Below are positions 55,562 through 64,000 of a DNA stretch of 64,000 bases, piece after piece. This DNA comes from Ruminococcus sp. GTDB taxonomy: Bacteria; Bacillota_A; Clostridia; Oscillospirales; Ruminococcaceae. Below the pieces are notes generated by a model. The model was not told the DNA's origin. It saw only the letters and a program-made list of their open reading frames with translations, and made no database searches. A program made the position numbers and the translations under genes. The stretch lies in NCBI RefSeq assembly GCF_016283395.1, contig NZ_JAEEMU010000047.1, positions 30,953 through 94,952 on the forward strand. Direction: 5' to 3'. Every line of letters starts with the position of its first letter. The first letter of the stretch is position 1.

Positions 55562-57019
55562 TTACTGCATTACCTCGCCAAGTATGATATAAGCAACAGT
55601 AACGATAGACTTTGCAAGCACGTAATCAGCGTCTACGAAATAACCGCCGTTCACAAGGTCCTCGCGTATCTCCTTTACACGCTTGAAGCCCTCTGCTGCT
55701 GCCTTTTTATCAGGAATGACAAAATAGCAGTTCTGGAGTATCTTTCTTGTCTCTGTACGAACTCCCTTAGGTATGCGCGGACTTCCCTGATGCGGATCAA
55801 ACTCTGCCTCTTCAAAGTCCTTTGGTGCATTCGCAGCTCTTGATGCTATGCTGTTTGCAGCATGGCGTGAGAATACAAGTGCTTCAAGGAGCGAATTACT
55901 TGCAAGTCTGTTGCTTCCGTGAACTCCTGTATGCGAACACTCGCCGCAGGCATAGAGATTTGGAAGGCTTGTTTCGGAATTGTTGTCAACATCAATGCCG
56001 CCCATGAGGTAGTGCTGACACGGGAATATCGGAACAGGCTCTTTTGTAAGGTCATAGCCCTGCTCCAGAAGGTTTTTATATATCATCGGAAATCTGTTCT
56101 TGAGGAACTCGCTGTCCTTATAGCTTATATCAAGATAGAAATCCGTTGAATTCTGTTTGCGCGATTCAAGTATGATAGCGTGAGATACAACATCTCTCGG
56201 AGCAAGCTCCAGACGCTCGTCATAGTTGTGCATGAAACGCTCTTTTTTGCAGTTCAGCAGATATGCTCCCTCACCGCGTACAGCCTCGGAAATGAGAAAG
56301 CACTCGCGTGTAGCACGATTGTTGAAAGCTGTCGGGTGGAACTGCACATAGCTGAGGTTCTTTATCTTAGCACCCATTTCGTATGCAAAGGTGATACCGT
56401 CACCTGTTGCGATAGCAGAATTGGTCGTAAACTGGTAAACTCTGCCGATACCGCCTGTTGCAAGTATCATAAAGTGGCAGTTGCAGGTCTCATATGAATC
56501 ATCAGGCAGTCTGAGAAATGCAGAATAGCCTGTTTTTGTCTGCTTCACACCGCACATAATTGTGTTTTCCATTATGGTCACGTTGCTGAGCTTCTGAACA
56601 TTTTCAAGGAGAGTGGTAGTTATCTCCTTGCCTGTAGCATCGGCATGGTGGAATATTCTGTGGTGGCTGTGACCGCCCTCGAGAGTGCGGTGATAAGTAC
56701 CGTCGGGATTTTTGTCAAACTCAACGCCAAGCTCGATGATACGCTCGATATCCTGTGCAGCCTCACTTACAAGAGTATGAACAGCGTCCACGTTGTTCTT
56801 GAAGCTTCCTGCAATAAGAGTATCATTCTGATGATACTGGATATTATCCGAAGGAGAATTATACACACCTGCGATACCGCCCTGAGCAAGTGAAGAATTG
56901 CACAGCGGAAGATCACGCTTGCAGAGTATGAGTATATTCAACTCCTTGGGCAGATTGATAGCCGCATAGAGTCCTGCTGCTCCGCAGCCTGCTATAATAA
57001 CATCATAATTTTTAGACAT
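55562..57019 (-). CDS. nadB: L-aspartate oxidase
   Basis: FAD enzyme that oxidises aspartate to iminoaspartate, the first step of NAD synthesis. 485 residues; N-terminal VIIAGCGAAGLYAAINLP, SSLAQGGIAGVYN, the GGHSHHRIFHHADATGKEI active site, LATGGIGRVY, VQFHPTAF, SEAVRGEGAYLLN, CQHYLMGGIDVD and GECSHTGVHGSNRLASNSLLEALVF. The helical C-terminus is somewhat short compared with E. coli NadB (540). nadC lies downstream; nadA, needed for the next step, is not in the window. Confidence 0.96.
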   Translation of the reverse strand: MSKNYDVIIAGCGAAGLYAAINLPKELNILILCKRDLPLCNSSLAQGGIAGVYNSPSDNIQYHQNDTLIAGSFKNNVDAVHTLVSEAAQDIERIIELGVEFDKNPDGTYHRTLEGGHSHHRIFHHADATGKEITTTLLENVQKLSNVTIMENTIMCGVKQTKTGYSAFLRLPDDSYETCNCHFMILATGGIGRVYQFTTNSAIATGDGITFAYEMGAKIKNLSYVQFHPTAFNNRATRECFLISEAVRGEGAYLLNCKKERFMHNYDERLELAPRDVVSHAIILESRKQNSTDFYLDISYKDSEFLKNRFPMIYKNLLEQGYDLTKEPVPIFPCQHYLMGGIDVDNNSETSLPNLYACGECSHTGVHGSNRLASNSLLEALVFSRHAANSIASRAANAPKDFEEAEFDPHQGSPRIPKGVRTETRKILQNCYFVIPDKKAAAEGFKRVKEIREDLVNGGYFVDADYVLAKSIVTVAYIILGEVMQ

Positions 57020-57059
57020 GATACAAGACCATCCTTTACCAGAAAATCTTTACAACATT

Positions 57060-57088
57060 ATTATAACATATAAAGGTCAACAAATCAA
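57060..57088 (-). promoter_or_regulatory. Promoter of nadB
   Basis: On the minus strand TTGATT (57088-57083), 17 nt, TATAAT (57065-57060), 41 nt before the ATG. The remaining bases to 57215 show nothing else. Confidence 0.65.
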
Positions 57089-57214
57089 TATTTACGGGCA
57101 TAGAATTCACTTGCGTCCAACATTCAGCAAATAATGATTATTGAACAAAAAAACGCAGTTTTTAACCGATCATCCCTCTGTTAGTATAATCGTTTAAAAA
57201 CTGCGATTGCAGAC

Positions 57215-57242
57215 AAAAAAGCCCCCGTTTTTCGGGAGCTTT
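57215..57242 (-). terminator. Terminator of the Asp23-DAK2 operon
   Basis: On the minus strand AAAGCTCCCG/CGGGGGCTTT with a 5-nt loop and T-run. Confidence 0.85.
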
Positions 57243-57245
57243 CCA

Positions 57246-58901
57246 TCATTCAACTGAGATTATGTAGTAATATACGGGCTGACCGCCGTTTACGAGCATT
57301 ACCTCTATCTTGTCGCTGAGCTTGGACTGTATGAACTTCTGAAGTTCCTCTGCATTCTCCTCGGGAACATCTGCGCCGTGGATAAGAGTAACGTAGCTCA
57401 CATCGCCCTTTGAGAGCTTCTTTACAAGCTTGTATGTAGCCTTGTTTATATCACGCTCTGTGAATGAGAGCTTGCCGTTGTCAAGAGCCAGTATCTCGCC
57501 CTCTTTTATCTGGTGTCCCTCAAACTCGGAGTCTCTTGCCGCAAAGGTGATAAGACCTGTTGAGACTTTCTCGAATGCCTTTGTCATATCTATGCGGTTC
57601 TCGTTGAGAGAACGACTCTCGTCAAATGCCAGCATAGCAGCTATACCCTGAGGTATGGTCCTTGTCTGGAGCACGCAGACCTTTCTGTCTGTGAGCTTTA
57701 CAGCCTGCTCTGCTGCCATGATGATATTCTTATTGTTCGGGAGCACGAATACTGTATTTGCAGGTGTTTTCAGTATTGCACGGAGTATATCGTCTGTGGA
57801 CGGGTTCATTGTCTGTCCGCCCTTTACGACTACATCGGCACCAAGATCCATGAACATAGCTTCAAGACCGTGACCTGCTGCAACTGCAACGAAGCCGAAT
57901 TCCTTTTCGGGTTCGGCAGGAGTAAGTCCCTCCTGTGCAGCCTGTGCGTCCTTGACCTTGTTTTCGTGCTGGATACGCATATTCTCTATCTTTGGACGCG
58001 GATCGTTGATAAAGTAGCCGAATTCAAGTCCCTTCTGAAGAGCATTGCCCGGATTATCGGTGTGAACGTGTACCTTTATTATCTTTTCGTCATCAACGAC
58101 TACCACGCAGTCGCCGATAGTTTCAAGATATGCGCGAAGCTTTGATACATCTGGACAGTTATCGTTCTTTTCCAGCATAAACTCGGTACAGTATGTATAT
58201 GTTATATCGTCATCATACTCGCTTACGGCTGTTCTGAAAGAGTCATTGGAGCTGTCCTGTGGAGCTGCCGACTCAGAAGGCTCGGCTATCTTGCCCCCTG
58301 CGAATACATCTGTCATAGCTCTGAATATAATGCAGAGTCCCTTGCCGCCTGCGTCCACAACGCCTGCTTTTTTAAGCTGTGGGAGCATATCCGTAGTCTT
58401 TTCCAGCACAGCCTCAGATTCATTGCAGACTTCCTGCCAGAAAGTAACTTCGTCATTAGTCTCAGCTGCTATCTCTCTTGCCTTTGCAGCTGCTGCCTTT
58501 ACGACAGTGAGGATAGTACCCTCAACAGGCTTCATTACAGCCTTGTATGCTGCATCTACGCCGAATTGCAGAGCGTCTGCGAAATTCTCGCAGCCTGCCT
58601 CTGTGCAGCCTGAAAGTCCCTTTGAAAAGCCTCTGAATATAAGTGAAAGTATAACGCCCGAGTTTCCTCTTGCACCTCTCAGAAATGCCGAAGCTGCTGT
58701 GGAAGCTACCTCAGATACGGGAGCCTTTGAGTCAAGTCTCTTGAGTTCGGCAACGGAATTGCCTATTGTCATCGACATATTTGTACCTGTATCGCCGTCG
58801 GGAACAGGATAAACATTGAGCTCATCGACTTCGCGCTTTCTGTTATTGATAGTTATTGCAGCGGAGATAACAGCGTCTCTGAGTAAAGAACCGTGTATCA
58901 C
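57246..58901 (-). CDS. DAK2/DegV-type kinase component (YloV/FakA-like)
   Basis: A 551-residue protein. The N-terminal DhaL domain (about 5-200) has ELNVYPVPDGDTGTNMSMTI with the Mg-ATP Asp residues, and RGARGNSGVILSLIFRG; a middle and a C-terminal DegV-related domain follow. In Firmicutes YloV/FakA acts with DegV-type fatty-acid-binding partners to phosphorylate fatty acids. The frame reads from a TTG at 58916, but that codon lies in the Shine-Dalgarno GGAGG itself. The GTG at 58901, 8 nt after it, is the likely start. It follows an Asp23 gene, the conserved yloU-yloV pair. Confidence 0.92.
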   Translation of the reverse strand: MIHGSLLRDAVISAAITINNRKREVDELNVYPVPDGDTGTNMSMTIGNSVAELKRLDSKAPVSEVASTAASAFLRGARGNSGVILSLIFRGFSKGLSGCTEAGCENFADALQFGVDAAYKAVMKPVEGTILTVVKAAAAKAREIAAETNDEVTFWQEVCNESEAVLEKTTDMLPQLKKAGVVDAGGKGLCIIFRAMTDVFAGGKIAEPSESAAPQDSSNDSFRTAVSEYDDDITYTYCTEFMLEKNDNCPDVSKLRAYLETIGDCVVVVDDEKIIKVHVHTDNPGNALQKGLEFGYFINDPRPKIENMRIQHENKVKDAQAAQEGLTPAEPEKEFGFVAVAAGHGLEAMFMDLGADVVVKGGQTMNPSTDDILRAILKTPANTVFVLPNNKNIIMAAEQAVKLTDRKVCVLQTRTIPQGIAAMLAFDESRSLNENRIDMTKAFEKVSTGLITFAARDSEFEGHQIKEGEILALDNGKLSFTERDINKATYKLVKKLSKGDVSYVTLIHGADVPEENAEELQKFIQSKLSDKIEVMLVNGGQPVYYYIISVE

Positions 58902-58942
58902 AGTAAAGTCCTCCAATTCTGTATGCAGTAAAAACTGCTCGC

Positions 58943-59302
58943 TTATGCGTTCATATCATCAACAAATACGTTGACCTTGTGTACATCTATACCCGCAGCT
59001 TCTTCAACTGCGAAGCTGACTTTATGAGTGATGCTCTTTACAGCGGCATTGATATTAGTGCCGTATGTCACTTTGATATGGAGATCTATGATAAGTCCGC
59101 CGTCCTTGTCGGTGCGGAGCAGTATTCCCTTGTTCTTTCTAAACGCCTTGCCTGCTGTAAGTGCAGATACTGCCGAACGGAACGTTGTCACGTTGCATAC
59201 GCCTGCAACACCAAAACAGTCAACAACTGCGTGTTTTACGATCTCAACGAGATAGTTTTCAGAAATAGTGATCTTTCCGATATGATTTTCAAAGCCTACC
59301 AT
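58943..59302 (-). CDS. Asp23/Gls24-family protein (YloU-like)
   Basis: A 119-residue protein with the Asp23 pattern: GKITISENYLVEIVKHAVVDCFGVAGV, GLIIDLHIKVTYGTNINAAVKSI and VHKVNVFVDDM. Family members sit at the membrane or cell surface and are linked with envelope stress. The pair with the DAK2 gene (41-nt gap) is conserved in Firmicutes. GGAGTGATGATCC precedes the ATG. Confidence 0.93.
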   Translation of the reverse strand: MVGFENHIGKITISENYLVEIVKHAVVDCFGVAGVCNVTTFRSAVSALTAGKAFRKNKGILLRTDKDGGLIIDLHIKVTYGTNINAAVKSITHKVSFAVEEAAGIDVHKVNVFVDDMNA

Positions 59303-59362
59303 GGATCATCACTCCTTTTGTTAAAATGCAAATGCAGTCTGATAATGACCGCTATCCTATTG

Positions 59363-59391
59363 ATTATACCACACTTTTTTGCTTTTTACAA
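59363..59391 (-). promoter_or_regulatory. Promoter of the Asp23-DAK2 operon
   Basis: On the minus strand TTGTAA (59391-59386), 17 nt, TATAAT (59368-59363). Confidence 0.6.
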
Positions 59392-59452
59392 TACCTATAA
59401 AAAATTATATTAGGAAAAATACTTATCATATTAAAAAAATATAATATTTGTA

Positions 59453-59481
59453 TTGATTATAGGCGAGTTTTGTGGTATTAT
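59453..59481 (+). promoter_or_regulatory. Promoter of the DUF4236-ymdB operon
   Basis: TTGATT (59453-59458), 17 nt, TATTAT (59476-59481). The leader ends with GTCAGACTGACAGCT then AAAAAGGGAGG, much like the polA leader end. Confidence 0.6.
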
Positions 59482-59557
59482 AATAAAGATGTAATGCGAA
59501 TTTTCGGCGGTCATCACTATTTACCGTCAGACTGACAGCTAAAAAGGGAGGTCTACT

Positions 59558-59776
59558 ATGGGATTTCATTTCAGAAAAAGCTTCAAGATATTCAGCTTTT
59601 TGAAGTTCAACAAAAACAAGAAGGGCGGCAGCATATCCGTTGACGGTCCGACAATAGCGGGCAAAAAGGTCAAAGTTACCGTAAATAACAAGAAAAAGGC
59701 TACCGTAAGCCTACAGGGTACAGGTATCTCATACGATACTGACCTCAGCGGCAAAAAGAAAACAGGCAAGAAGTAA
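59558..59776 (+). CDS. DUF4236-like small basic protein
   Basis: A 72-residue, very Lys-rich protein with the DUF4236 plan: MGFHFRKSFKI at the start, GGSISVDGPT in the middle, then TVNNKKKATVSLQGTGISY and a Lys tail (GKKKTGKK). The DUF4236 domain is of unknown function and is often at the N-terminus of small membrane-associated proteins. Strong AAAGGGAGG 7 nt upstream. It is followed 10 nt later by ymdB. Confidence 0.82.
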   Translation: MGFHFRKSFKIFSFLKFNKNKKGGSISVDGPTIAGKKVKVTVNNKKKATVSLQGTGISYDTDLSGKKKTGKK

Positions 59777-59786
59777 TGGGAGAAAT

Positions 59787-60557
59787 ATGAAAAAACTACT
59801 CTTTATCGGCGATGTCGTTGGAAAAGCAGGCTGTGAATTCCTTTCGGCAAAGCTGAGCAGCATAAAACACGAAAATAATATAGACATAACTGTCGTAAAC
59901 GGAGAAAATTCCGCACAGGGCAACGGTATAACCCGTGCTTCTGCGGAAATGATAATCAGAGCAGGTGCGGATATCATAACTACGGGAAATCACGCTTTCC
60001 GCCGCAAGGAAGCTCTTGAACTCTTTGACGAGGAATACATGGTGCGCCCTGCAAATTACCCCGAGGGCGGCTGTGTTGGAAGCGGATACCGCATACTGGA
60101 CATGGGAGCGTACTCTGTAGCCGTTATCAATATGATGGGTACTGCCCTTATGGAGCCGCTGGATAATCCGTTCACCAAGATAGACGAGATACTTAGTAAA
60201 ATAGATACCCCGAACATCTTTGTGGACTTCCATGCGGAGGCTACTTCCGAGAAAAAGGCTATGGGTCATTATCTTACCGAAAGGGTAAGCGGCGTTTTCG
60301 GCACTCATACACACGTACAGACCGCAGATGAGTGTATATTAGGCGGTCATACCGCATATATTACCGATGTGGGCATGACAGGTCCTGAAGACTCCTGCCT
60401 CGGTGTGGATTTCGCCTCAGTTATCAATATGTTCCGCTTTCGTATGCCTGTTCGCTTCATTGAGGCGGACAGTCCGTGCTTTCTTTGTGGAACAATAACT
60501 GAATTTGATGAAAAAAGTGGCAAATCGCACAAAACAGAAAGAATAATTATAAGATAG
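59787..60557 (+). CDS. ymdB: YmdB-family metallophosphoesterase
   Basis: A 256-residue calcineurin-like phosphodiesterase (TIGR00282). It has LFIGDVVGKAGCEFL, VVNGENSAQGNGITRASAEMIIRAGADIITTGNHAFRRKE, VDFHAEATSEKKAMGHYL, FGTHTHVQTADE and YITDVGMTGPEDSCLGVD. In Bacillus YmdB hydrolyses cyclic AMP in vitro and controls biofilm and motility choices. It precedes spoVS, as in Bacillus. Confidence 0.95.
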   Translation: MKKLLFIGDVVGKAGCEFLSAKLSSIKHENNIDITVVNGENSAQGNGITRASAEMIIRAGADIITTGNHAFRRKEALELFDEEYMVRPANYPEGGCVGSGYRILDMGAYSVAVINMMGTALMEPLDNPFTKIDEILSKIDTPNIFVDFHAEATSEKKAMGHYLTERVSGVFGTHTHVQTADECILGGHTAYITDVGMTGPEDSCLGVDFASVINMFRFRMPVRFIEADSPCFLCGTITEFDEKSGKSHKTERIIIR

Positions 60558-60580
60558 TCTACAAAGTTTGCAATAAGTAC

Positions 60581-60609
60581 TTGCTTTTTTACCATTTATA
60601 GGGTATAAT
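60581..60609 (+). promoter_or_regulatory. Promoter of spoVS
   Basis: TTGCTT (60581-60586), 17 nt, TATAAT (60604-60609); the leader is about 75 nt. spoVS can thus be made independently of ymdB. Confidence 0.65.
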
Positions 60610-60690
60610 ACAATTGTACAATAGAATAGCCTTAAGGCATATAAGACATAGTTATCGTACAAATATTTTTAACAGGAGGGTTATTTTGTA

Positions 60691-60951
60691 ATGGAAATTC
60701 TGAAAGTATCATCACACTCATCACCTAATTCTGTTGCCGGAGCTATTGCCGGCGTTATCAGAGAACAGAAGGCTGTTGAAGTTCAGGCAGTAGGTGCGGG
60801 TGCGGCAAATCAGGCGATCAAGGCTATAGCTATAGCAAGGGGATATCTTGCACCAATTGGTATTGATCTCATTTGCATTCCTGCATTTGCTAATATCCAG
60901 ATCGACGGCGAAGAGAGAACCGCTATCAAGCTTATCTGTGAGCAGAGATAA
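60691..60951 (+). CDS. spoVS: Stage V sporulation protein S
   Basis: An 86-residue Alba-like nucleic-acid-binding protein with the almost invariant sequence MEILKVSSHSSPNSVAGAIA, QAVGAGAANQAIKAIAIARGYL and DLICIPAFANIQIDGEERTAI. It is needed for late sporulation in Bacillus but is also kept in many non-sporing bacteria. GGAGGG lies 9 nt before the ATG, and a strong terminator follows. Confidence 0.97.
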   Translation: MEILKVSSHSSPNSVAGAIAGVIREQKAVEVQAVGAGAANQAIKAIAIARGYLAPIGIDLICIPAFANIQIDGEERTAIKLICEQR

Positions 60952-60966
60952 TTGGTTTGGATCATC

Positions 60967-60995
60967 GGGCGGACTTTATGTCCGCCCTTTCTGTT
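60967..60995 (+). terminator. Terminator of spoVS
   Basis: Stem GGGCGGAC/GTCCGCCC with a TTTAT loop, then TTTCTGTTT. Confidence 0.85.
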
Positions 60996-61038
60996 TGTAT
61001 TTTAGTCGTTTACCATAATTCTTTTTAAGGAGCAGCTT

Positions 61039-63075
61039 ATGCCCACTACTCTTTTCAGCGAAATCGAATACCTAAAGGGCGTCGGAAAGGCTCGCGGCGA
61101 AAAGTACCGCAAACTCGGCATAAACTCGCCCTATGAGCTTATATATCACATCCCCCGAGACTACCTCGACTTCCGCACTCATGTGCCTGTTGCTCAGGCT
61201 GTCCTCGGTGACTATAATGTGCTGAAACTGACGGTATACAAGAAAATGCCGCCTCAGCGCATAAAAGGCGGACTTGTCATTTGCAAAGCCGCTGCTACCG
61301 ACGGACTGAATGATATACTGATAGTTGTATATAACAACGTGTATTATTTTCAGGCTCTCAAAGAGGGCGAGACTTACTATATGTACGGCAAGGTGGCAGG
61401 TACGTTCCTGCGCAAGGAGATAAGCTCCCCTGTTTATATCCGCGCCGATGAAAAGGTACTGATACAGCCTAAATACCACCTTACTCAGGGGCTTTCCGTA
61501 AATATGGTGAGAACCAATATGCGGCAGGCTCTTGAACTTATGCGCAATGAGCCATTTGAGACACTTTCTGACGATATTTTAAGAAAATACGACCTCTGTC
61601 CCCTTATGTGGGCACTTGAAAATATACACTTCCCCGAAAGCGAGCTTACTGCCGAAACAGCAAGACGCAGACTTGCCTTTGACGAGCTTCTCAAACTACA
61701 GATAGGTATGTCTGTTATGAAGTCCAGAAGCCGCAGAAATACAGCATTTCAAATGGACAGCAGCGTTGATGTGAGCGCGTTCACGGAAGGACTGCCCTTT
61801 GAGCTCACCGACGACCAGAAAAAGGCTGTTTCGGAAATAGTATCCGACCTTTGCAGAAATGTCCCCATGAACAGGCTTTTGCAGGGCGATGTGGGAAGCG
61901 GCAAGACTGCTGTTGCAGCCGCAGCCTGCTATTTTTCCGCACAGAACGGTGTGCAGTCCGCGCTTATGGCTCCTACGGAGATACTTGCATCGCAGCATTT
62001 CAGCACTCTCAGCGGCTTCCTTGAACCTTTCGGTGTAAAGGTGTGCCTGCTGACAGGTTCGACTACTGCAAAGAAAAAGGCTGCCATACGCGAGCAGATA
62101 GCAGCAGGAGAGATCGATGTTATCGTTGGTACTCATGCCATAATACAGAAAGATGTGGAGTATAAGTCTCTGGGACTTGTTATCACCGATGAGCAGCACC
62201 GATTCGGTGTGGCTCAGCGAGCAGCTCTCGCCGAAAAGGGCGATGCTCCCCATAAGCTGGTAATGTCCGCAACTCCTATCCCCCGTACATTGGCACTTAT
62301 CATCTACGGAGACCTTGATATATCCGCCATAACTCAGCTTCCAAAAGGTCGAAAGCCTGTAAAGACATACGCGGTCACAGGAAAGCTCCGCAGCCGTGCA
62401 TTCGGCTTTGTACGCGAGCGGCTTGACGAGGGCAGACAGGCTTACGTTGTATGCCCCATGATAGAGGACAGCGAAAGCGAGCTTTTCGCCGTAAAGACTT
62501 ACGCCGAGGAGGCTGCAAAAGGCGACCTTAAAGGCTACACTACCGCTCTTCTTCACGGAAAGATGAGGGCTGCCGAAAAGGACAAGGTAATGGAGAAATT
62601 CCGCAGCGGCGAGATACAGGTGCTTATCTGCACTACCGTTGTGGAAGTCGGAGTTGACGTGCCGAACGCCGCTGTAATGGTCATTGAAAATGCTGAAAGA
62701 TTTGGTCTTTCTCAGCTTCATCAGCTCCGCGGACGAGTAGGCCGAGGAAGCTTCGAGAGCAGCTGCATCCTTATTACTGATAATACCACCGAGGACTGCG
62801 TAAAACGTATGAAGATAATGTCCTCGACTACCGACGGATTTAAAATATCGGAAGAGGACCTGAAAATGCGAGGTCCGGGCGACTTCTTCGGCAATGCTCA
62901 GCACGGTCTGCCGCCGCTGAAAATAGCGGATATCGCCTGCAATATGGAGCTTATGAACCGTGCTCAGACCTGCGCAAAGGAGCTCCTTGCAGATGATCCG
63001 CTGCTTGAAAAGCCACAGAACCGACCGCTGAAACTCGATGTAATGCGCCTTTTCAGTAAGGATATAATTGGATAA
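61039..63075 (+). CDS. recG: ATP-dependent DNA helicase RecG
   Basis: Branch-migration helicase that regresses stalled forks, 678 residues. The wedge domain (about 1-170) begins LKGVGKARGEKYRKLGI. The helicase core (about 250-620) has LTDDQKKAVSEI, Walker A GDVGSGKTAVA, MAPTEILASQHF, IVGTHAIIQ, the DEQHRFGVAQR box, MSATPIPRTLAL, VEVGVDVPNA and QLRGRVGRG. It has AAGGAG 8 nt before the ATG and a shared terminator behind it. Confidence 0.97.
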   Translation: MPTTLFSEIEYLKGVGKARGEKYRKLGINSPYELIYHIPRDYLDFRTHVPVAQAVLGDYNVLKLTVYKKMPPQRIKGGLVICKAAATDGLNDILIVVYNNVYYFQALKEGETYYMYGKVAGTFLRKEISSPVYIRADEKVLIQPKYHLTQGLSVNMVRTNMRQALELMRNEPFETLSDDILRKYDLCPLMWALENIHFPESELTAETARRRLAFDELLKLQIGMSVMKSRSRRNTAFQMDSSVDVSAFTEGLPFELTDDQKKAVSEIVSDLCRNVPMNRLLQGDVGSGKTAVAAAACYFSAQNGVQSALMAPTEILASQHFSTLSGFLEPFGVKVCLLTGSTTAKKKAAIREQIAAGEIDVIVGTHAIIQKDVEYKSLGLVITDEQHRFGVAQRAALAEKGDAPHKLVMSATPIPRTLALIIYGDLDISAITQLPKGRKPVKTYAVTGKLRSRAFGFVRERLDEGRQAYVVCPMIEDSESELFAVKTYAEEAAKGDLKGYTTALLHGKMRAAEKDKVMEKFRSGEIQVLICTTVVEVGVDVPNAAVMVIENAERFGLSQLHQLRGRVGRGSFESSCILITDNTTEDCVKRMKIMSSTTDGFKISEEDLKMRGPGDFFGNAQHGLPPLKIADIACNMELMNRAQTCAKELLADDPLLEKPQNRPLKLDVMRLFSKDIIG

Positions 63076-63084
63076 AACAGAAAA

Positions 63085-63117
63085 GCCATGAACGAAATAA
63101 CGTTCATGGCATTTTTT
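63085..63117. terminator. Bidirectional terminator between recG and corA-like gene
   Basis: Perfect 10-bp stem GCCATGAACG/CGTTCATGGC with a 6-nt loop, T-run on the plus side and A-run on the other. Confidence 0.9.
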
Positions 63118-64000
63118 ATTTCTTCTTCCATTTAAGCAGCGCGAACGCTGTTACTATCGTAAGAAATCCCGTAAGTGCAAGCGCGACCCATGTATAGTTG
63201 AACGGTATATCTCCTGTATTGATACCGTAAAAAGCAAACATGATGTTCGGAATCTGAAGAACTATGGTGACGATAGTAAGTCTCCACATTACAAGGTTCA
63301 GATTATTCGAGATTATTGATGAGAAGCCGTCCATCATACTGGACAGGATACCCGTGTATATACTCGACATCTCGATTGCCTGCTTCATCTCGATAAGAAC
63401 GTCCTCAAGAAGATCCTGATCTTCATCGTAGAGCTTTATTACTCTGCCGCGGAATATCTTCTCGATAGTTGCTTCGTTGGCTTTGAGTGAAGTGGAAAAA
63501 TATACCAGTGACTTTTCAAGTGCAAGAAGCTGCATGAGAAGCTCGTTCTTCATAGCGTCGTGGAGCTCCTGCTCGGCAGCAGATGATATCTTATCTATCT
63601 GTTTCAGGTAGGTAAGAAAGAGTGCTGCTATCCTGAGAAGAAGCTGGAGCACGAATCTTGTCTTGAAATCAGGTCTGAGATTGCGTATGCCGCCTCTTGC
63701 GGCTTCATTGAGTATCTGTGTCTCTCTGATAGAGATAGTGAAAACGTAATCGTCGTTAACTATGATGCCCATTGGAAGGGTATAGAAATTCTTGGTCTTG
63801 TCGTCATCAATTGCAGATACAGGAGTATCTATGATGACAAGGGTCTGGTCGTCCTCACGCTCGATACGTGACGACTCCTCCTCATCTATCGAGGATTTTA
63901 CAAATCCGCTGTCAAGACCGTAATCCTCTATAAGCTCCCTTACCTCCTGTGGAGTCGGGTCTACAACCGATACCCAGCAGCCTGCTTTCAATACAAGATT
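63116..64000 (-). CDS. CorA-family divalent-metal transporter, 5' end cut by window edge
   Basis: At least 294 residues; the frame is open to base 64000, and family members begin about 15 residues before the GCWVSVVDPT that is visible, so the true start is outside. The soluble domain covers the first 220 residues; two membrane helices lie at the C-terminus (about 230-250 and 262-285). The signature in the pore loop is YGINTG where Mg2+-specific CorA has YGMNT. GVN/GIN variants occur in the wider CorA family, so the metal is uncertain. The TTG at 63991 seen in frame is probably internal. Confidence 0.9.
   Translation of the reverse strand, partial: NLVLKAGCWVSVVDPTPQEVRELIEDYGLDSGFVKSSIDEEESSRIEREDDQTLVIIDTPVSAIDDDKTKNFYTLPMGIIVNDDYVFTISIRETQILNEAARGGIRNLRPDFKTRFVLQLLLRIAALFLTYLKQIDKISSAAEQELHDAMKNELLMQLLALEKSLVYFSTSLKANEATIEKIFRGRVIKLYDEDQDLLEDVLIEMKQAIEMSSIYTGILSSMMDGFSSIISNNLNLVMWRLTIVTIVLQIPNIMFAFYGINTGDIPFNYTWVALALTGFLTIVTAFALLKWKKK

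Noticed and set aside
61696..62904. 402-residue minus-strand frame opposite recG
   Set aside because: Shadow of the recG codon pattern; recG motifs are intact on the plus strand.

Overview
The window looks like a chromosomal segment of a cellulolytic Ruminococcus, most like R. flavefaciens. The main reason is a complete five-gene cellulosome scaffoldin cluster on the minus strand (28260-29135 scaC, 25421-28162 scaA, 20575-25365 scaB, 17881-20187 cttA, 16836-17765 scaE). Its gene order and module content match the sca cluster known from that species: cohesins, dockerins, X-module-dockerins, Thr-rich linkers and a sortase-anchored terminal scaffoldin. Housekeeping genes of Firmicutes type (mazG-HU-rqcP, ymdB-spoVS, an Asp23/DAK2 pair, GTP-type PEPCK) surround it. 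I found no rRNA, tRNA, CRISPR array, prophage or transposase.

Layout. 1-3586: two tandem minus-strand genes whose N-terminal cohesins closely resemble that of ScaE; one is cut by the window edge, the other is a 984-residue cohesin-dockerin protein with a huge Thr/Lys repeat linker. 3650-5251: SpoVB-type lipid flippase. 5768-10125: aminotransferase, an unknown protein, trpS, then mazG-HU-rqcP. 10173-15645 (minus): a sugar-nucleotide-type epimerase, an orphan solute-binding lipoprotein, a methionine-pathway pair (MetH activation domain plus metF), ung and a membrane protein. 16026-16772: TtcA-like tRNA thiolase. 16836-29135: the sca cluster, with a strong promoter and a 350-nt structured leader ahead of scaC and a separate promoter for cttA. 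29652-36965 (minus): CapA-like lipoprotein, dusB-gtrA, and a CPBP protease with an ABC-2 exporter and its GntR regulator. 37365-38913: rsmD-coaD-coiled-coil gene. 39118-39829: DUF2975 plus YozG-type regulator. 40588-42405 PEPCK; 42894-47381 polA, rimI, tsaD and a small Cys-rich protein. 47378-52075: tadA together with a GerA/GerB pair and a short GerC-like lipoprotein. 53103-57019: nadC and nadB flanking a dockerin-bearing VanY-type peptidase. 57246-64000: DAK2/Asp23, a DUF4236 gene, ymdB, spoVS, recG and a CorA-type transporter that runs off the edge.

How it fits together. ScaA (three near-identical cohesins) would carry enzymes and dock through its dockerin onto the six cohesins of ScaB. 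ScaB and CttA would each dock through an X-dockerin onto ScaE on the cell wall, and ScaC is an adaptor. Six times three gives up to 18 enzyme sites per ScaB. The dockerins in the window fall into two sequence classes: 'DAS' (ScaB, CttA, the 984-residue protein) and 'DIV' (ScaA, ScaC, the VanY protein). The 984-residue protein therefore has a ScaE-like cohesin at one end and a ScaE-binding-like dockerin at the other, which would suit a chain extender on the cell surface.

Other unexplained structure: three copies (32930-33228, 52209-52450, 53977-54152) of a mosaic intergenic repeat built from interchangeable palindromes, and a family of small palindromes with a constant TTGTAGGG-like flank and covarying stems. 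Promoters were read by eye as -35/-10 boxes with 17-18 nt spacers. All family assignments are from recognition of sequence motifs, with no database search.
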